From contig CAZHTS010000017.1 of assembly GCA_964535315.1 (NCBI GenBank), positions 5,458 through 69,457 on the forward strand: 64,000 nt of DNA, in the 5' to 3' direction. Below the pieces are notes generated by a model that was not told the origin of the DNA, made no database searches, and saw only the letters and a list, made by a program, of their open reading frames with translations. Source of the DNA: CAZHTS01 sp964535315 (GTDB lineage: Bacteria > Chloroflexota > Anaerolineae > Anaerolineales > Anaerolineaceae). Below, one piece after another: positions 26,601-34,360 of this stretch (the first letter of the stretch is position 1; each line of letters opens with the position of its first letter). The translations under genes were made by a program, and so were the position numbers.

Positions 26601-28249
26601 TCACGACCGACGGCGGCGCGATCACCCTCAACAACATTGAAGCCAGCCGCAATGCAGAAGGCGGCATGACCATCACGGGCGGCGGCATCAGCCTGCTCAG
26701 TACGTTGGGCGAAAACCGCTTCAACGATAATGCCGGCTGGGCGTTAATGGTTGAGTCGCGGAGCAGTGTCACACTGAATAACATCTTTGCCAACGGCAAC
26801 ACGATAGGCACCGCCATCAATGCCGATGGCGATGTGGTCATCAACAACGGTCAGTTCAACAACAACAAGGGCGACGAAAATACCGAGGCCGCCCTGGTGG
26901 TAGCTGCGACCAACGGCGCCATCACCGCCAACAACATTGAAGCCAGCAACAATGGCACGGTGGTTGGCGACCCCGCCTCCCCCGCTGCCGGCAGCACCTG
27001 GATGAACGGCGCCATGCTCACCAACGATGGGGGGAAGGCGATCACCGTCACCAACAGCCGGTTCAACGGCAATTACGGCAACGGCCTGTGGCTCGTCAGC
27101 ATGGGCAACGTCGCGCTGGACGGCATCGATGCCAGCGACAATTACAGCACCCACAAGGAAGATGACGGGGCAGGGGGAGAGCTCACCGTTGCTCACACCG
27201 GCGTCCATGCGCTCGCGGGAGGCAGCTTGACCCTGACCAACAAGTTGGGCGCCAACAACTTCTCTAACAACTCGGGCGACGGTCTCCAGCTTGAAGTCGG
27301 GGGTAAGACCTCCTTGAGCAACGCCAATGCCTCGGGCAACCAGAACGCCGGTTTTAGCCTGCAGGGCAACGATGCAACGCTCACCAACCTGCAAGCCAAT
27401 AACAATGGCGGAACCGGCTTCGCACTGCAAGCCATTGGCGCGATGACGCTCACCAACCTGTCCGGCAACAACAATAAAAGCGGGCTGCACGTTGAAACCT
27501 TGAAATCGGTCAATCTCGCCAAATCGGTTTTCAACAACAACCAGTCATACGGCGTCAAGATCGAGGGCAACGACGGAGGCGTCGCCGCCAACGTCAGCAT
27601 TGCCAATACGTCCATCAGCGGCACCACCGCCGGGAACGGGTTGGAAGTAACCAACGAGGGACTGATCACGCTCAACACGGTTTCATCCTACGGTAACACG
27701 GGGTCCGGTGCAGTCCTCAATAACTCCTCCTCGGCAACGGCCGGGGTGACCATCACCGCGCCCAAAGGATACAACTATTTTAGCGGCAACTCCGGCAACG
27801 GCCTGGTCATCGTCAGCAACGGCGCCATCGCCCTCACCAACCTGCGCACCGATCGCAACGGCATCAATGGGTTGGACGTGAACGGTCATTCCACCGTCAC
27901 CATTACCAACCTGGTTGCCATCCAGAATAGCGAGAACGGCGCCCAAATCATCACCCCCGGAGCCGTGACCATCGATAAGATGTTCAGCGTTGGCAACGGC
28001 CTCGGGCCCACCACCGGTTACGGTTTGAAGGTCACGACCAACGACTCCGTCACCAACGGCGCCAACGTCACCGTGCGCAACAGCACCTTCAGCGGCAACG
28101 GCGAGTATGGCGTTTGGGCCGATGTCGGCGCCACGCATTTCCTGGATTTCTATGCCAGCACCTGGCTGGGCAACCATCGCGACGGCGGCAGCGGTAACGT
28201 AGCCATGTACTCTGGCACCTGGCGCGTCAACACCCACGCCGTGCCTTAA
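23666..28249 (+). CDS. Giant secreted right-handed beta-helix protein, array member 4
   Basis: 1527 residues. Signal peptide with cleavage after VYA, a linker with repeated PAGDEPAATEP-like units, head domain ending in GYIFVEGNATYAETLNIDG, beta-helix, and tail DFYASTWLGNHRDGG. Its second half is the most divergent of the five: the WAYGA rung of the siblings becomes WMNGA, and the rungs after about residue 1050 share little exact sequence. The head and the last 80 residues remain conserved. No anchor or enzymatic motif is visible. ATG with AGGAGG 6 nt upstream; own promoter and terminator. Confidence 0.88.
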   Translation: MKRKTYFRTLLPLLIIFSMMLAAVHTTPVYAQGEEPPATTEPAGDSPAAEEPAGDEPAATEPAGDEQPSTEPAAGEAPATEALPTEPAGSEPPALETTGNELPAVDNGEVVAQAVEALAESELVLVDAQGETLPLASQEAAQTLAATDPYFYHASCAGGKCTYTTFADALTNFAAKSASGYIFVEGNATYAETLNIDGTTAGYGGLTGLKWRQADGTSIAGEVAPIVNGNVTISNFSHAFDLYGLSVNGNVTLNNITGNIGLTNVQVDGGTGIDITGGSGGVSLTNVRSTNSSDNGITVANRGGNVNMDRVSADSNDGYGARIDATGTVKIVNSTFDYNGTNGLANDGGLFVTNSAAISLLGVSASKNLGDGAYFDEVNAGLTVRNSLFNDNVDAGSGLGLWAANAANKGNLTFENVQANQNGSGNWTLQTNGNLALKTVEGIGAVSGYGADLRTLGAGTVTITGGDFNDNNGSSTGYGLYVLSNGNVTLDGVAAISNDQYGAWVDNDALTGKTVTVLGGAFGDNGGDGLHVDASGMITLDGVNTWGNSGYGMYLNNTAGTAGVSLLNTLGSNGANNNRTGGLFIRSKGALVLNGVDAYGNQDYGANLDNCLVSGSTCAGTGAVTITQSSFNNTWHDSGTSTPVDASGLLVASKGLITLNNVSVSDSQNGSGTVGVTGARLNNAFSGSTAGVSILSTLGSNRFSQNKGGNGLSIRSNGAVSMANVDADHNTGSGINVDNSGGTAGVSLLATGNWWNNLSNNLDGLNIVSRGAVAVNRINANENTLSGATITNSNGTAGVTITSGHFNENKSLNGLTVTSKGAIKLTDVQANGNQSGGAILNNTAGTAGVTLAITSNNSNSFNQNAVDGLVIYSKGAVLLNNLSAGENTRNGVIVDTCNDSGLSCTGKGAVTFTNTAGWWGWFDGNGGAGLNIISGGNISMARINASKNDGGNVFLAANGTGTISVLQGNFNEGGAGSAITTDGGAITLNNIEASRNAEGGMTITGGGISLLSTLGENRFNDNAGWALMVESRSSVTLNNIFANGNTIGTAINADGDVVINNGQFNNNKGDENTEAALVVAATNGAITANNIEASNNGTVVGDPASPAAGSTWMNGAMLTNDGGKAITVTNSRFNGNYGNGLWLVSMGNVALDGIDASDNYSTHKEDDGAGGELTVAHTGVHALAGGSLTLTNKLGANNFSNNSGDGLQLEVGGKTSLSNANASGNQNAGFSLQGNDATLTNLQANNNGGTGFALQAIGAMTLTNLSGNNNKSGLHVETLKSVNLAKSVFNNNQSYGVKIEGNDGGVAANVSIANTSISGTTAGNGLEVTNEGLITLNTVSSYGNTGSGAVLNNSSSATAGVTITAPKGYNYFSGNSGNGLVIVSNGAIALTNLRTDRNGINGLDVNGHSTVTITNLVAIQNSENGAQIITPGAVTIDKMFSVGNGLGPTTGYGLKVTTNDSVTNGANVTVRNSTFSGNGEYGVWADVGATHFLDFYASTWLGNHRDGGSGNVAMYSGTWRVNTHAVP

Positions 28250-28291
28250 GCCGGCAATCTGTAAACGCTCTCCCGCATAAAAGCGGGACAG

Positions 28292-28322
28292 GGGCTGCCC
28301 GGAAAATCGGGCAGCCCTTTTT
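28292..28322 (+). terminator. Rho-independent terminator after beta-helix gene 4
   Basis: GGGCTGCCCG (28292-28301) pairs with CGGGCAGCCC (28308-28317), followed by TTTTT. Confidence 0.92.
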
Positions 28323-28712
28323 AATAGACCTCTTGCAGAAGTAACTAAACCAGGCCGATAGCAAGCGCCATCAGGATGAGTTTTTGAATGTTTGAATATT
28401 GGTTCGACGGTGGGTCACACCCTCCTGCCTCCCCCATTTTAAAAAACAAAATGGAGGAGAAAAGACGCTATGAGTGTACGAGGAACCTCAAAATTCATTT
28501 TACACTGGTTCGGTCAATGGTCTAACCGGCACATTCCCCCGCTCATCCTCCATCCCCCGTAAGGGCGACCCTTGCAGTCGCCAGCCGCGTATCTACCACG
28601 CCTCCCGCACCCTGACACACCACAATCCCTCCCCTCAGACACATTGCTGGCAATATTCGTGGGCGCCCCGCTATGAAAAGGAAATACTCGTACAGCCACG
28701 CCAAAGCAGATG
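28323..28712. other. Gap before beta-helix gene 5 with a possible IS-end remnant
   Basis: No gene is supported. The sequence AGACCTCTTGCAGAAGTAAC (28326-28345) resembles insertion-sequence ends with AGACCT-TTGCA motifs, but no partner end or transposase is present. An inverted repeat CCATTTT/AAAATGG lies at 28434-28454. A GGGCGACCCTTGCAGTCGCC-like stretch (28563-28582) looks like a degraded dispersed repeat. Confidence 0.3.
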
Positions 28713-28891
28713 TGCTATACTCTATCCAGCGCAGTCGATTAACGAATTTTAAAGGTAGGGGTTTTAGATCCGGTGCGCCGCCTTCAATTATTCCTATAAG
28801 AAACTACAACGAAACAGGCAGGGGGTAGAGGCCATACATCGCGCAGGTTATGCCATTCAATCCTATATTCTTTGTTCCCCAGGAGGAATGT
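28713..28891 (+). promoter_or_regulatory. Extended -10 promoter and conserved leader of beta-helix gene 5
   Basis: TG-C-TATACT (TATACT at 28716-28721), box TTTTAAAGGTAGGGGTTTTA (28747-28766), then GGGGGTAGAGGCCATACATC and AGGAGG before the ATG. The leader is about 164 nt. Confidence 0.7.
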
Positions 28892-31800
28892 ATGAACCGG
28901 AAGATGTATTATCGTACCTTGCTACCGCTGCTGGTGATTCTCAGCCTGCTGCTGGCAGCAGTGCACACCACGCCCGTCTATGCCCAGGGCGAAGAACCCC
29001 CCGGCGCACCATCCGGCGGGGATGAACCTTCAGTAACAGAGCCCGCCGAAAACGAGCAGCCGGAGACAGAACCTACCGGGAACGAATCCGGCGAAGGTGA
29101 GCAGCCGGCAGCCGAACCCCCGGCGACAGAACAGCCGGCGGCCGAACCCCCGGTAACAGAGCCTGTTGAAGGCGAGACAGTCGGGGCGGAACAACCGGTC
29201 GTTCCACCCACCGAAAGCGAACTCCCCGCGCAAGAGAACAACACCGTCGTGGCCGCAGCGGTCGAGGCGCTGGCCGAGGGCGACCTGGTGCTGGTGGATG
29301 CCCAGGGTGAGGCCCTGCCGCTCGCCAGCCAGGAGGCCGCTCAGGTGCTGGTCTCCAGCGATCCGTACTTCTACCACGCCTCGTGCGCCGGCGGCAAGTG
29401 TAGCTATCTCAACTTTGCCGACGCCCTGCTCGACTTTGCCGCCAAAAGCGCCAGCGGCTACATCTATGTAGAAGGCGCCATCAGCGGGGTCGGCGGCGTC
29501 TACGCCGAAAACGTAAATATCGACGGTTCGGCGGCCGGCTACGGCGGCCTGAGCGGGCTGTTGTGGCGTGACGCAGAAGGCGCCGACGTGGCCGGCGAAA
29601 CCCTCCCCACCATCAACGGCAGTGTTACCATCGCCAATTTCACCCATGCCTTCGATCTGTACGGGCTGCGCATCACGAACGGCCTGACCCTCGACAATAT
29701 TACCGGCAACATCGGGTTGAACACCGTGTCCGCCGAAGGGGGGAGCGGCATCGATATCACCGATAGCAGCGGCACCGTCAACCTGCTGTGGAGCGGCGCA
29801 ACCAGTTCAACGGACGACGGCATCCACATCAGCAACCACAGCGGCAACGTCAACCTGTACCGCGCCTGGGGCGACGGCAACCACACCTACGGCGCCCGCA
29901 TCGACGCTACCGGTACGGTTAAGATCAGCAACAGCACCTTCGATTACAACGGCACAGATAATACCGCCAACGACGGCGGGTTATTCGTCACCAACAGCGC
30001 CGCCATCAGCCTGGTGGGCGTCTCGGCCAGCCAGAACCTGGGCAACGGCGCCTACTTCGACGAGGTCAACGCCGGGCTGACCGTGCGCAACAGCATTTTC
30101 AACCACAACGCCGACCCCACCCTCGCTCAGGGCTTTGGCCTGTGGGCCAACAACGCCGGCAACAAGGGCAACCTGACCTTTGAGAGCGTGGTGGCCAACG
30201 ACAATGACCAGGGCAACTGGACGCTGCAAACCAACGGCAACATTTCGCTCAAGACCGTCGAGGGCAACGGCAGCCAGACCGGCTACGGCGCCAGCCTGCA
30301 AACCCTGGGCGCCGGCACCGTCAACATCCTCAACGCCGACTTTAACAACAACAACAGCGGTTACGGCTTGAACATCGCCAGCAACGGGAACGTTACCCTG
30401 GACGGCGCCTTTACCATCAACAACGGCCTGTACGGCGCCAGGATCAACAACGCTTCTCTGCCGGCCAAGACGGTGACCGTACTCGCCAGCGGTTTTGGCG
30501 GAAGCCTGGGCGGCAACGGGCTGGAAGTCAACAGTTCCGGGATGATCACGCTCAACGGGGTGAGCGCCTGGAACAACAGCAGTTACGGCATATATTTGCT
30601 CAACACCGCCGGCCCGGCCGGAATCACTTTTCTCAACACGCTGGGCGGCAACGGCGCCAACAACAACCAGGCTGGCGGTCTGTATGCCCGCACCAAAGGC
30701 GCCCTGCTGCTCACCGGCATGGATGTTTCCAGTAACCAGAATTACGGCGCCGACCTGGACAACTGCCTGTGGAACGGCTCGGCTTGCATTGGCATGGGCG
30801 CCGTGACCATCACCCAGAGCAACTTCAACGGCACCTGGCACGACGATGGCACGGCAGCCCCGGCGCACGCTTCCGGGCTGTGGGTGCAGACCAAGGGCAT
30901 CATTACCCTCAACAGTGTCAGCGTCTCCGACAGCCAGAACGGCACCGGCACCGTCGGCGTGGCGGGGGCCGAACTGTACAACAACTTCGCCGGCGCCACC
31001 ACCGGGGTGAGCATCCTCAATACGTTGGGCGGCAACCGCTTTAGCTGGAACCAGGGCGGGGCCGGTCTGACCATTGCTTCCAACGGGCTGGTCAGTCTCA
31101 GCGGCGTGGACGCCGACAACAACAGCGGCGACGGCGTCAACATCGACAACAGCAGCGGTACGGCCGGCGTCAGTTTGCCTGGCACCGCGAATGGGTGGAG
31201 CCGTCTGAATGAAAATGGCGGCGACGGGTTGGAAATCACAACCCGCGGGGCCGTCACCCTCAACCGGATCGAGACCACCCGCAACTCGGGCGGGGGCGTC
31301 AAGATCGACAACGACGGCGGCACGGCCGGCGTCACCATTTCGAGCGGACGCTTCAACCAGAACAGCGGCGATGATGGCCTGAACGTTTCCAGCAAAGGCG
31401 CCATCAAGCTGACCGATATCGAAGCCCGCGAAAACGCGGGCAGCGGTGCGGTGCTGGATAACCACCTGGGCACCGCCGGGGTGACGATCGCCGTCAGTCC
31501 CAACAGCGGCAACTCGCTCAACAACAACGGCGACCACGGTCTCTACGTCCGCAGCAAGGGCGCCGTGTTGGTCAATAACCTCAACGCCGGCAATAACGGC
31601 ATCAACGGCGTGGACATCGATACCTGCATTGATATCGGCGCAAGCTGCACCGCCAAAGGCAACGTCACCCTGGCCAACGCCATCGGTTGGTGGAGCTGGC
31701 TGGGTGAGAACACCGGCGTGGGGTTGAAAATCGTCGCCGGCGGCAGCATCGCCGCAACACGCGTCAATGCCGACAACAATGACCTGATGAACGCCTCGCT

Positions 31801-33439
31801 GACTGCCTATGGCCTTGGTACGATTTCACTCCTTCAGGGGAACTTCAACAACGGCTTAGATGGGCTGTACGCCGCCGCCGCCGGCATGGTCACCCTCAAC
31901 AACATCCAGGTCAACGACAACGACAATAATGGCGCCTACATTCTATCCGGCAACAGCATCGCCCTGCTCAACACCCTGGGCGGCAACGATTTCAACAATA
32001 ACGCCGCTCACGGGCTGGATATCGTCGCCACCGGTACGGTCACGCTGAACCAGATCAACGTCGAAAACAACGAGCGGGGTGCGTTCATTGAGGCCAACAA
32101 CAACGTGACGATCAACAACAGTTCCTTTGCTCGCAACAAGGGCGAAGCCGGGTTGTGGGTACAGAACACCGGCACCATCACCCTCAACCAGACGGGGGCC
32201 TACGAGAACGGGGTGTTGGCGAACGACGATCCCGAAGACGCCGGCAGCACCTGGGCCTACGGCGCCATGCTGGATAATTCCAGCAGCACCACCGCCAAAA
32301 CCGTCGCCATCAACCGCGGCTGGTTCAACAATAACTACGGCGATGGCTTAGACGTCAGAAGCAAGGGCAACGTGCTGCTGGATGGCATCGACGCCAACAA
32401 CAATTTCAGCTATCACAAAGACGGCGTCAACAATGTCTATCACCACGGCGTTGCGGTCAGCAGCGATGGCGCCCTGACGATGAGCAGCAAACTGAGCGGC
32501 AACAACCTGAATAACAATTCGGGCAACGGGCTGAACGCGTACGCCACCGGCAAGATCACCCTGACCAATGCATACGCCCAGAATAACGGCGGCAGCGGTT
32601 TCGTGCTGGCAAGCCTGTCCGACGCGCTGCTTACCAACCTGCAGGCGCACAACAACGCCGACTCCGGCCTGACGCTCACCACCAACGGCCAGGTGACCGT
32701 GAACCTGTCGGGCTTCTCGAACAACACCGATTACAACGCCTTAATCGATAACACCGGCGCGGCGGCCGCCGCCCCCAAGAACGTCACCATCACCGGCAGC
32801 GGCTTCAACAGCAGTTCCGGCGGGTACGGCCTGCAGGTGCTCAGCGACGGCGTGATCACCCTCACCTCGGTAACGACCTTCAACAACCGGGGCGGCAACG
32901 GAGCGACGCTCAACAACAGCACGGGAACGACCGCCGGCGTGATCGTCAACACAGCCAAGGCCTACACCTATTTCGGTCAAAACAGCGCCAACGGCTTGCA
33001 GATCAGCACCAACGGTGCGGTCACCTTGAGCAACCTGCGCACCGACCGCAACGACTCCAGCGGGTTGGTGGTCAACACGCCCGCTGCCATCACCATCACC
33101 AACATGGTCGCCATCCAGAATGGCGTACACGGCGCCAACCTGACGGCCGGCGGGATCGTGACCATCGACAAGCTGTCGGCCTTTGAGAACGGCCGGGATG
33201 GCAACAGCGCCAACGGTACCGGCTACGGCTTGAAGATCACCACCAGCAACGACAACGCCATCGTGCGCAACAGCGCCTTCAGCGGCAACGGCGAGTACGG
33301 CGTATGGGTCAACCTGGGGGCGGGCAGCTTCCTCGATTTCTACGCCACCACCTGGGTGGGCAACAACCGCGACGGCGGCACCGGCAACGTCTTCATCTCC
33401 AGCGGCAGCTGGCGCATCTTCACCATCGCTGCGCCTTGA
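28892..33439 (+). CDS. Giant secreted right-handed beta-helix protein, array member 5
   Basis: 1515 residues. Signal peptide with cleavage after VYA, then the most acidic linker of the set (repeated AAEPPATEQP units). The head domain carries ASC-AGGKC and a loop GAISGVGGVYAENVNIDG shared in form with member 3. The beta-helix keeps all cysteine pairs and the tail reads DFYATTWVGNNRDGG, SGSWRIF. Member 3 is its closest relative by eye. The ATG at 28892 follows AGGAGG; a 14-residue upstream extension has no site. Function is unknown; secretion is nearly certain. Confidence 0.88.
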   Translation: MNRKMYYRTLLPLLVILSLLLAAVHTTPVYAQGEEPPGAPSGGDEPSVTEPAENEQPETEPTGNESGEGEQPAAEPPATEQPAAEPPVTEPVEGETVGAEQPVVPPTESELPAQENNTVVAAAVEALAEGDLVLVDAQGEALPLASQEAAQVLVSSDPYFYHASCAGGKCSYLNFADALLDFAAKSASGYIYVEGAISGVGGVYAENVNIDGSAAGYGGLSGLLWRDAEGADVAGETLPTINGSVTIANFTHAFDLYGLRITNGLTLDNITGNIGLNTVSAEGGSGIDITDSSGTVNLLWSGATSSTDDGIHISNHSGNVNLYRAWGDGNHTYGARIDATGTVKISNSTFDYNGTDNTANDGGLFVTNSAAISLVGVSASQNLGNGAYFDEVNAGLTVRNSIFNHNADPTLAQGFGLWANNAGNKGNLTFESVVANDNDQGNWTLQTNGNISLKTVEGNGSQTGYGASLQTLGAGTVNILNADFNNNNSGYGLNIASNGNVTLDGAFTINNGLYGARINNASLPAKTVTVLASGFGGSLGGNGLEVNSSGMITLNGVSAWNNSSYGIYLLNTAGPAGITFLNTLGGNGANNNQAGGLYARTKGALLLTGMDVSSNQNYGADLDNCLWNGSACIGMGAVTITQSNFNGTWHDDGTAAPAHASGLWVQTKGIITLNSVSVSDSQNGTGTVGVAGAELYNNFAGATTGVSILNTLGGNRFSWNQGGAGLTIASNGLVSLSGVDADNNSGDGVNIDNSSGTAGVSLPGTANGWSRLNENGGDGLEITTRGAVTLNRIETTRNSGGGVKIDNDGGTAGVTISSGRFNQNSGDDGLNVSSKGAIKLTDIEARENAGSGAVLDNHLGTAGVTIAVSPNSGNSLNNNGDHGLYVRSKGAVLVNNLNAGNNGINGVDIDTCIDIGASCTAKGNVTLANAIGWWSWLGENTGVGLKIVAGGSIAATRVNADNNDLMNASLTAYGLGTISLLQGNFNNGLDGLYAAAAGMVTLNNIQVNDNDNNGAYILSGNSIALLNTLGGNDFNNNAAHGLDIVATGTVTLNQINVENNERGAFIEANNNVTINNSSFARNKGEAGLWVQNTGTITLNQTGAYENGVLANDDPEDAGSTWAYGAMLDNSSSTTAKTVAINRGWFNNNYGDGLDVRSKGNVLLDGIDANNNFSYHKDGVNNVYHHGVAVSSDGALTMSSKLSGNNLNNNSGNGLNAYATGKITLTNAYAQNNGGSGFVLASLSDALLTNLQAHNNADSGLTLTTNGQVTVNLSGFSNNTDYNALIDNTGAAAAAPKNVTITGSGFNSSSGGYGLQVLSDGVITLTSVTTFNNRGGNGATLNNSTGTTAGVIVNTAKAYTYFGQNSANGLQISTNGAVTLSNLRTDRNDSSGLVVNTPAAITITNMVAIQNGVHGANLTAGGIVTIDKLSAFENGRDGNSANGTGYGLKITTSNDNAIVRNSAFSGNGEYGVWVNLGAGSFLDFYATTWVGNNRDGGTGNVFISSGSWRIFTIAAP
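29964..30093 (+). repeat. 130-bp coding identity between members 3 and 5, copy B
   Basis: Identical to 19897-20026 including silent positions, about 10 kb away. Confidence 0.9.
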
Positions 33440-33479
33440 GCCGGCGAGACTGACCCACTCTGTTTGAGAGACAGATGCA

Positions 33480-33519
33480 ATCGGGAGCTGCCCAAAAAAT
33501 CGGGCAGCTCCCGATTTTT
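33480..33519 (+). terminator. Rho-independent terminator after beta-helix gene 5
   Basis: A perfect 14-bp stem (33480-33493 with 33502-33515), loop AAAAAATC, then TTTT. Confidence 0.92.
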
Positions 33520-33530
33520 AAAGCCGCCCG

Positions 33531-33556
33531 CCTTTGCGTTAAGCTTTTAACCCGCC
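33531..33556 (+). repeat. Partial interspersed repeat
   Basis: CCTTTGCGTTAAGCTTTTAA followed by CCCGCC: the right end of the repeat family seen at 9190-9254. Confidence 0.55.
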
Positions 33557-33611
33557 GCACCCTGCTGAGCCCCCTTTGTGTTGGCCTCTCACAACGCATG
33601 TTCTTTCATGG

Positions 33612-33617
33612 TATGAT
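33612..33617 (+). promoter_or_regulatory. -10 box of a probably leaderless gene
   Basis: TATGAT ends 6 nt before the ATG at 33624, the spacing typical of leaderless transcripts. There is no ribosome binding site and no clear -35. Confidence 0.55.
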
Positions 33618-33623
33618 TTGCGC

Positions 33624-34349
33624 ATGAATTATTTTCCCCTCATCCTTGGCCTGGGCGCCTCGCTGGGGCTGTGGCGGGTGGCGCAGAGCGTGCCCCGCTG
33701 GCAGACCGGGCGCTGGGTGCGCGCCGGGCTGGCGCTGCTGCTCGCCAGCCTGCTGGGGGCGCGCCTGAGTTACGTCCTGGCCCACGGGGGATATTATCGC
33801 GCCCACCCGCTCGAAGCGCCGCAGATCTGGCTGGGTGGGCTGGATTGGCCCGGGGCGCTGTTGGGCGGGCTGCTGGCGCTGATCGTCATCAGCCGGTGGT
33901 GGGGCATGGCGCTGGCGCGCCTGGCCGACGGCTTGCTGCCGCTGCTGGCGCCGGTGGTCGTCGCCGCCTGGCTGGGCTGCTGGCTGGCGGGGGTGAGCTA
34001 CGGCCCGCCCGTCCCGGCCGGCGCCTGGTGGGGCGTGCCCTCACCGCAGGAAGGCGGGCTGGTGACATCGCGCCTGCCGCTGCAGGCCCTGGCCGCCCTG
34101 GCTTCGCTGGGGCTGTACGCCTGGCTGGAGATCAAATTCCCACACCACAATCGCGATGGCCAGCCCGCCAGCCTGGCCGCCCTCGGCCTGGGCCTGATCC
34201 TGCTGGGCGCCTCGCTGCTCAGCGCCGAACCGGCGCCGCGCTGGCACGGCCTGCGCAGCGACACCTGGACGGCGCTGGTCTTCAGCCTCCTGGCGGCGCT
34301 GTCCTACGGTTTGTGCCGCCTACAATCCCATCCCAAACCTGTTTCCTGA
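33624..34349 (+). CDS. Lgt-like prolipoprotein diacylglyceryl transferase family membrane protein
   Basis: A 241-residue protein with about seven membrane segments. It follows the Lgt plan: GARLSYVLAHGGYYRAHP, then IWLGGLDWPGALLGG, and GCWLAGVSYGPPVPAGAWWG, which aligns with the Lgt signature ending in GCFxxGCxYG. Lgt transfers diacylglycerol from phosphatidylglycerol to the lipobox cysteine. The usual HGGL motif reads LGGL here and the loop arginine signature is not obvious, so this may be a divergent or non-canonical member. The short form starts at ATG 33624, 6 nt after a TATGAT. The nitrilase gene follows after 11 bp, suggesting co-transcription. Lipobox proteins occur in this window (sortase, HlyD-like adaptor, sugar-binding protein). 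Confidence 0.65.
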   Translation: MNYFPLILGLGASLGLWRVAQSVPRWQTGRWVRAGLALLLASLLGARLSYVLAHGGYYRAHPLEAPQIWLGGLDWPGALLGGLLALIVISRWWGMALARLADGLLPLLAPVVVAAWLGCWLAGVSYGPPVPAGAWWGVPSPQEGGLVTSRLPLQALAALASLGLYAWLEIKFPHHNRDGQPASLAALGLGLILLGASLLSAEPAPRWHGLRSDTWTALVFSLLAALSYGLCRLQSHPKPVS

Positions 34350-34360
34350 CCGGTGAACTC

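Noticed and set aside
28326..28400. Insertion sequence
   Set aside because: Only one IS-end-like string; no second end, target duplication or transposase fragment could be found.
28470..28562. 30-codon ORF starting MSVRGTSKFI before beta-helix gene 5
   Set aside because: GGAGGAG lies 10 nt upstream, but the product has no feature, runs into a degraded repeat, and lies upstream of the gene 5 promoter.
29981..31537. 518-codon minus-strand open frame antisense to beta-helix gene 5 (similar ones at 23948-25258, 10482-11597 and 20721-21407)
   Set aside because: Shadow of GC-rich repetitive coding sequence. The products are Val/Ala/Gly/Asp-rich strings with no ribosome binding site and no recognisable domain, while the plus strand has signal peptide and rung periodicity.
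9609..33439. Short periodic repeats in the array read as a CRISPR or satellite
   Set aside because: The periodicity follows roughly 20-codon beta-helix rungs, is degenerate at the DNA level and is in frame throughout.
9609..33439. Sortase substrates among the beta-helix proteins
   Set aside because: None of the five C-termini has LPXTG, a hydrophobic helix or a basic tail.
33671..34360. N-terminal extension of the nitrilase through the Lgt-like gene
   Set aside because: The extension is Arg/Gly/Ala-rich and lies in another frame of a convincing membrane protein; the nitrilase family begins at ATG 34361.
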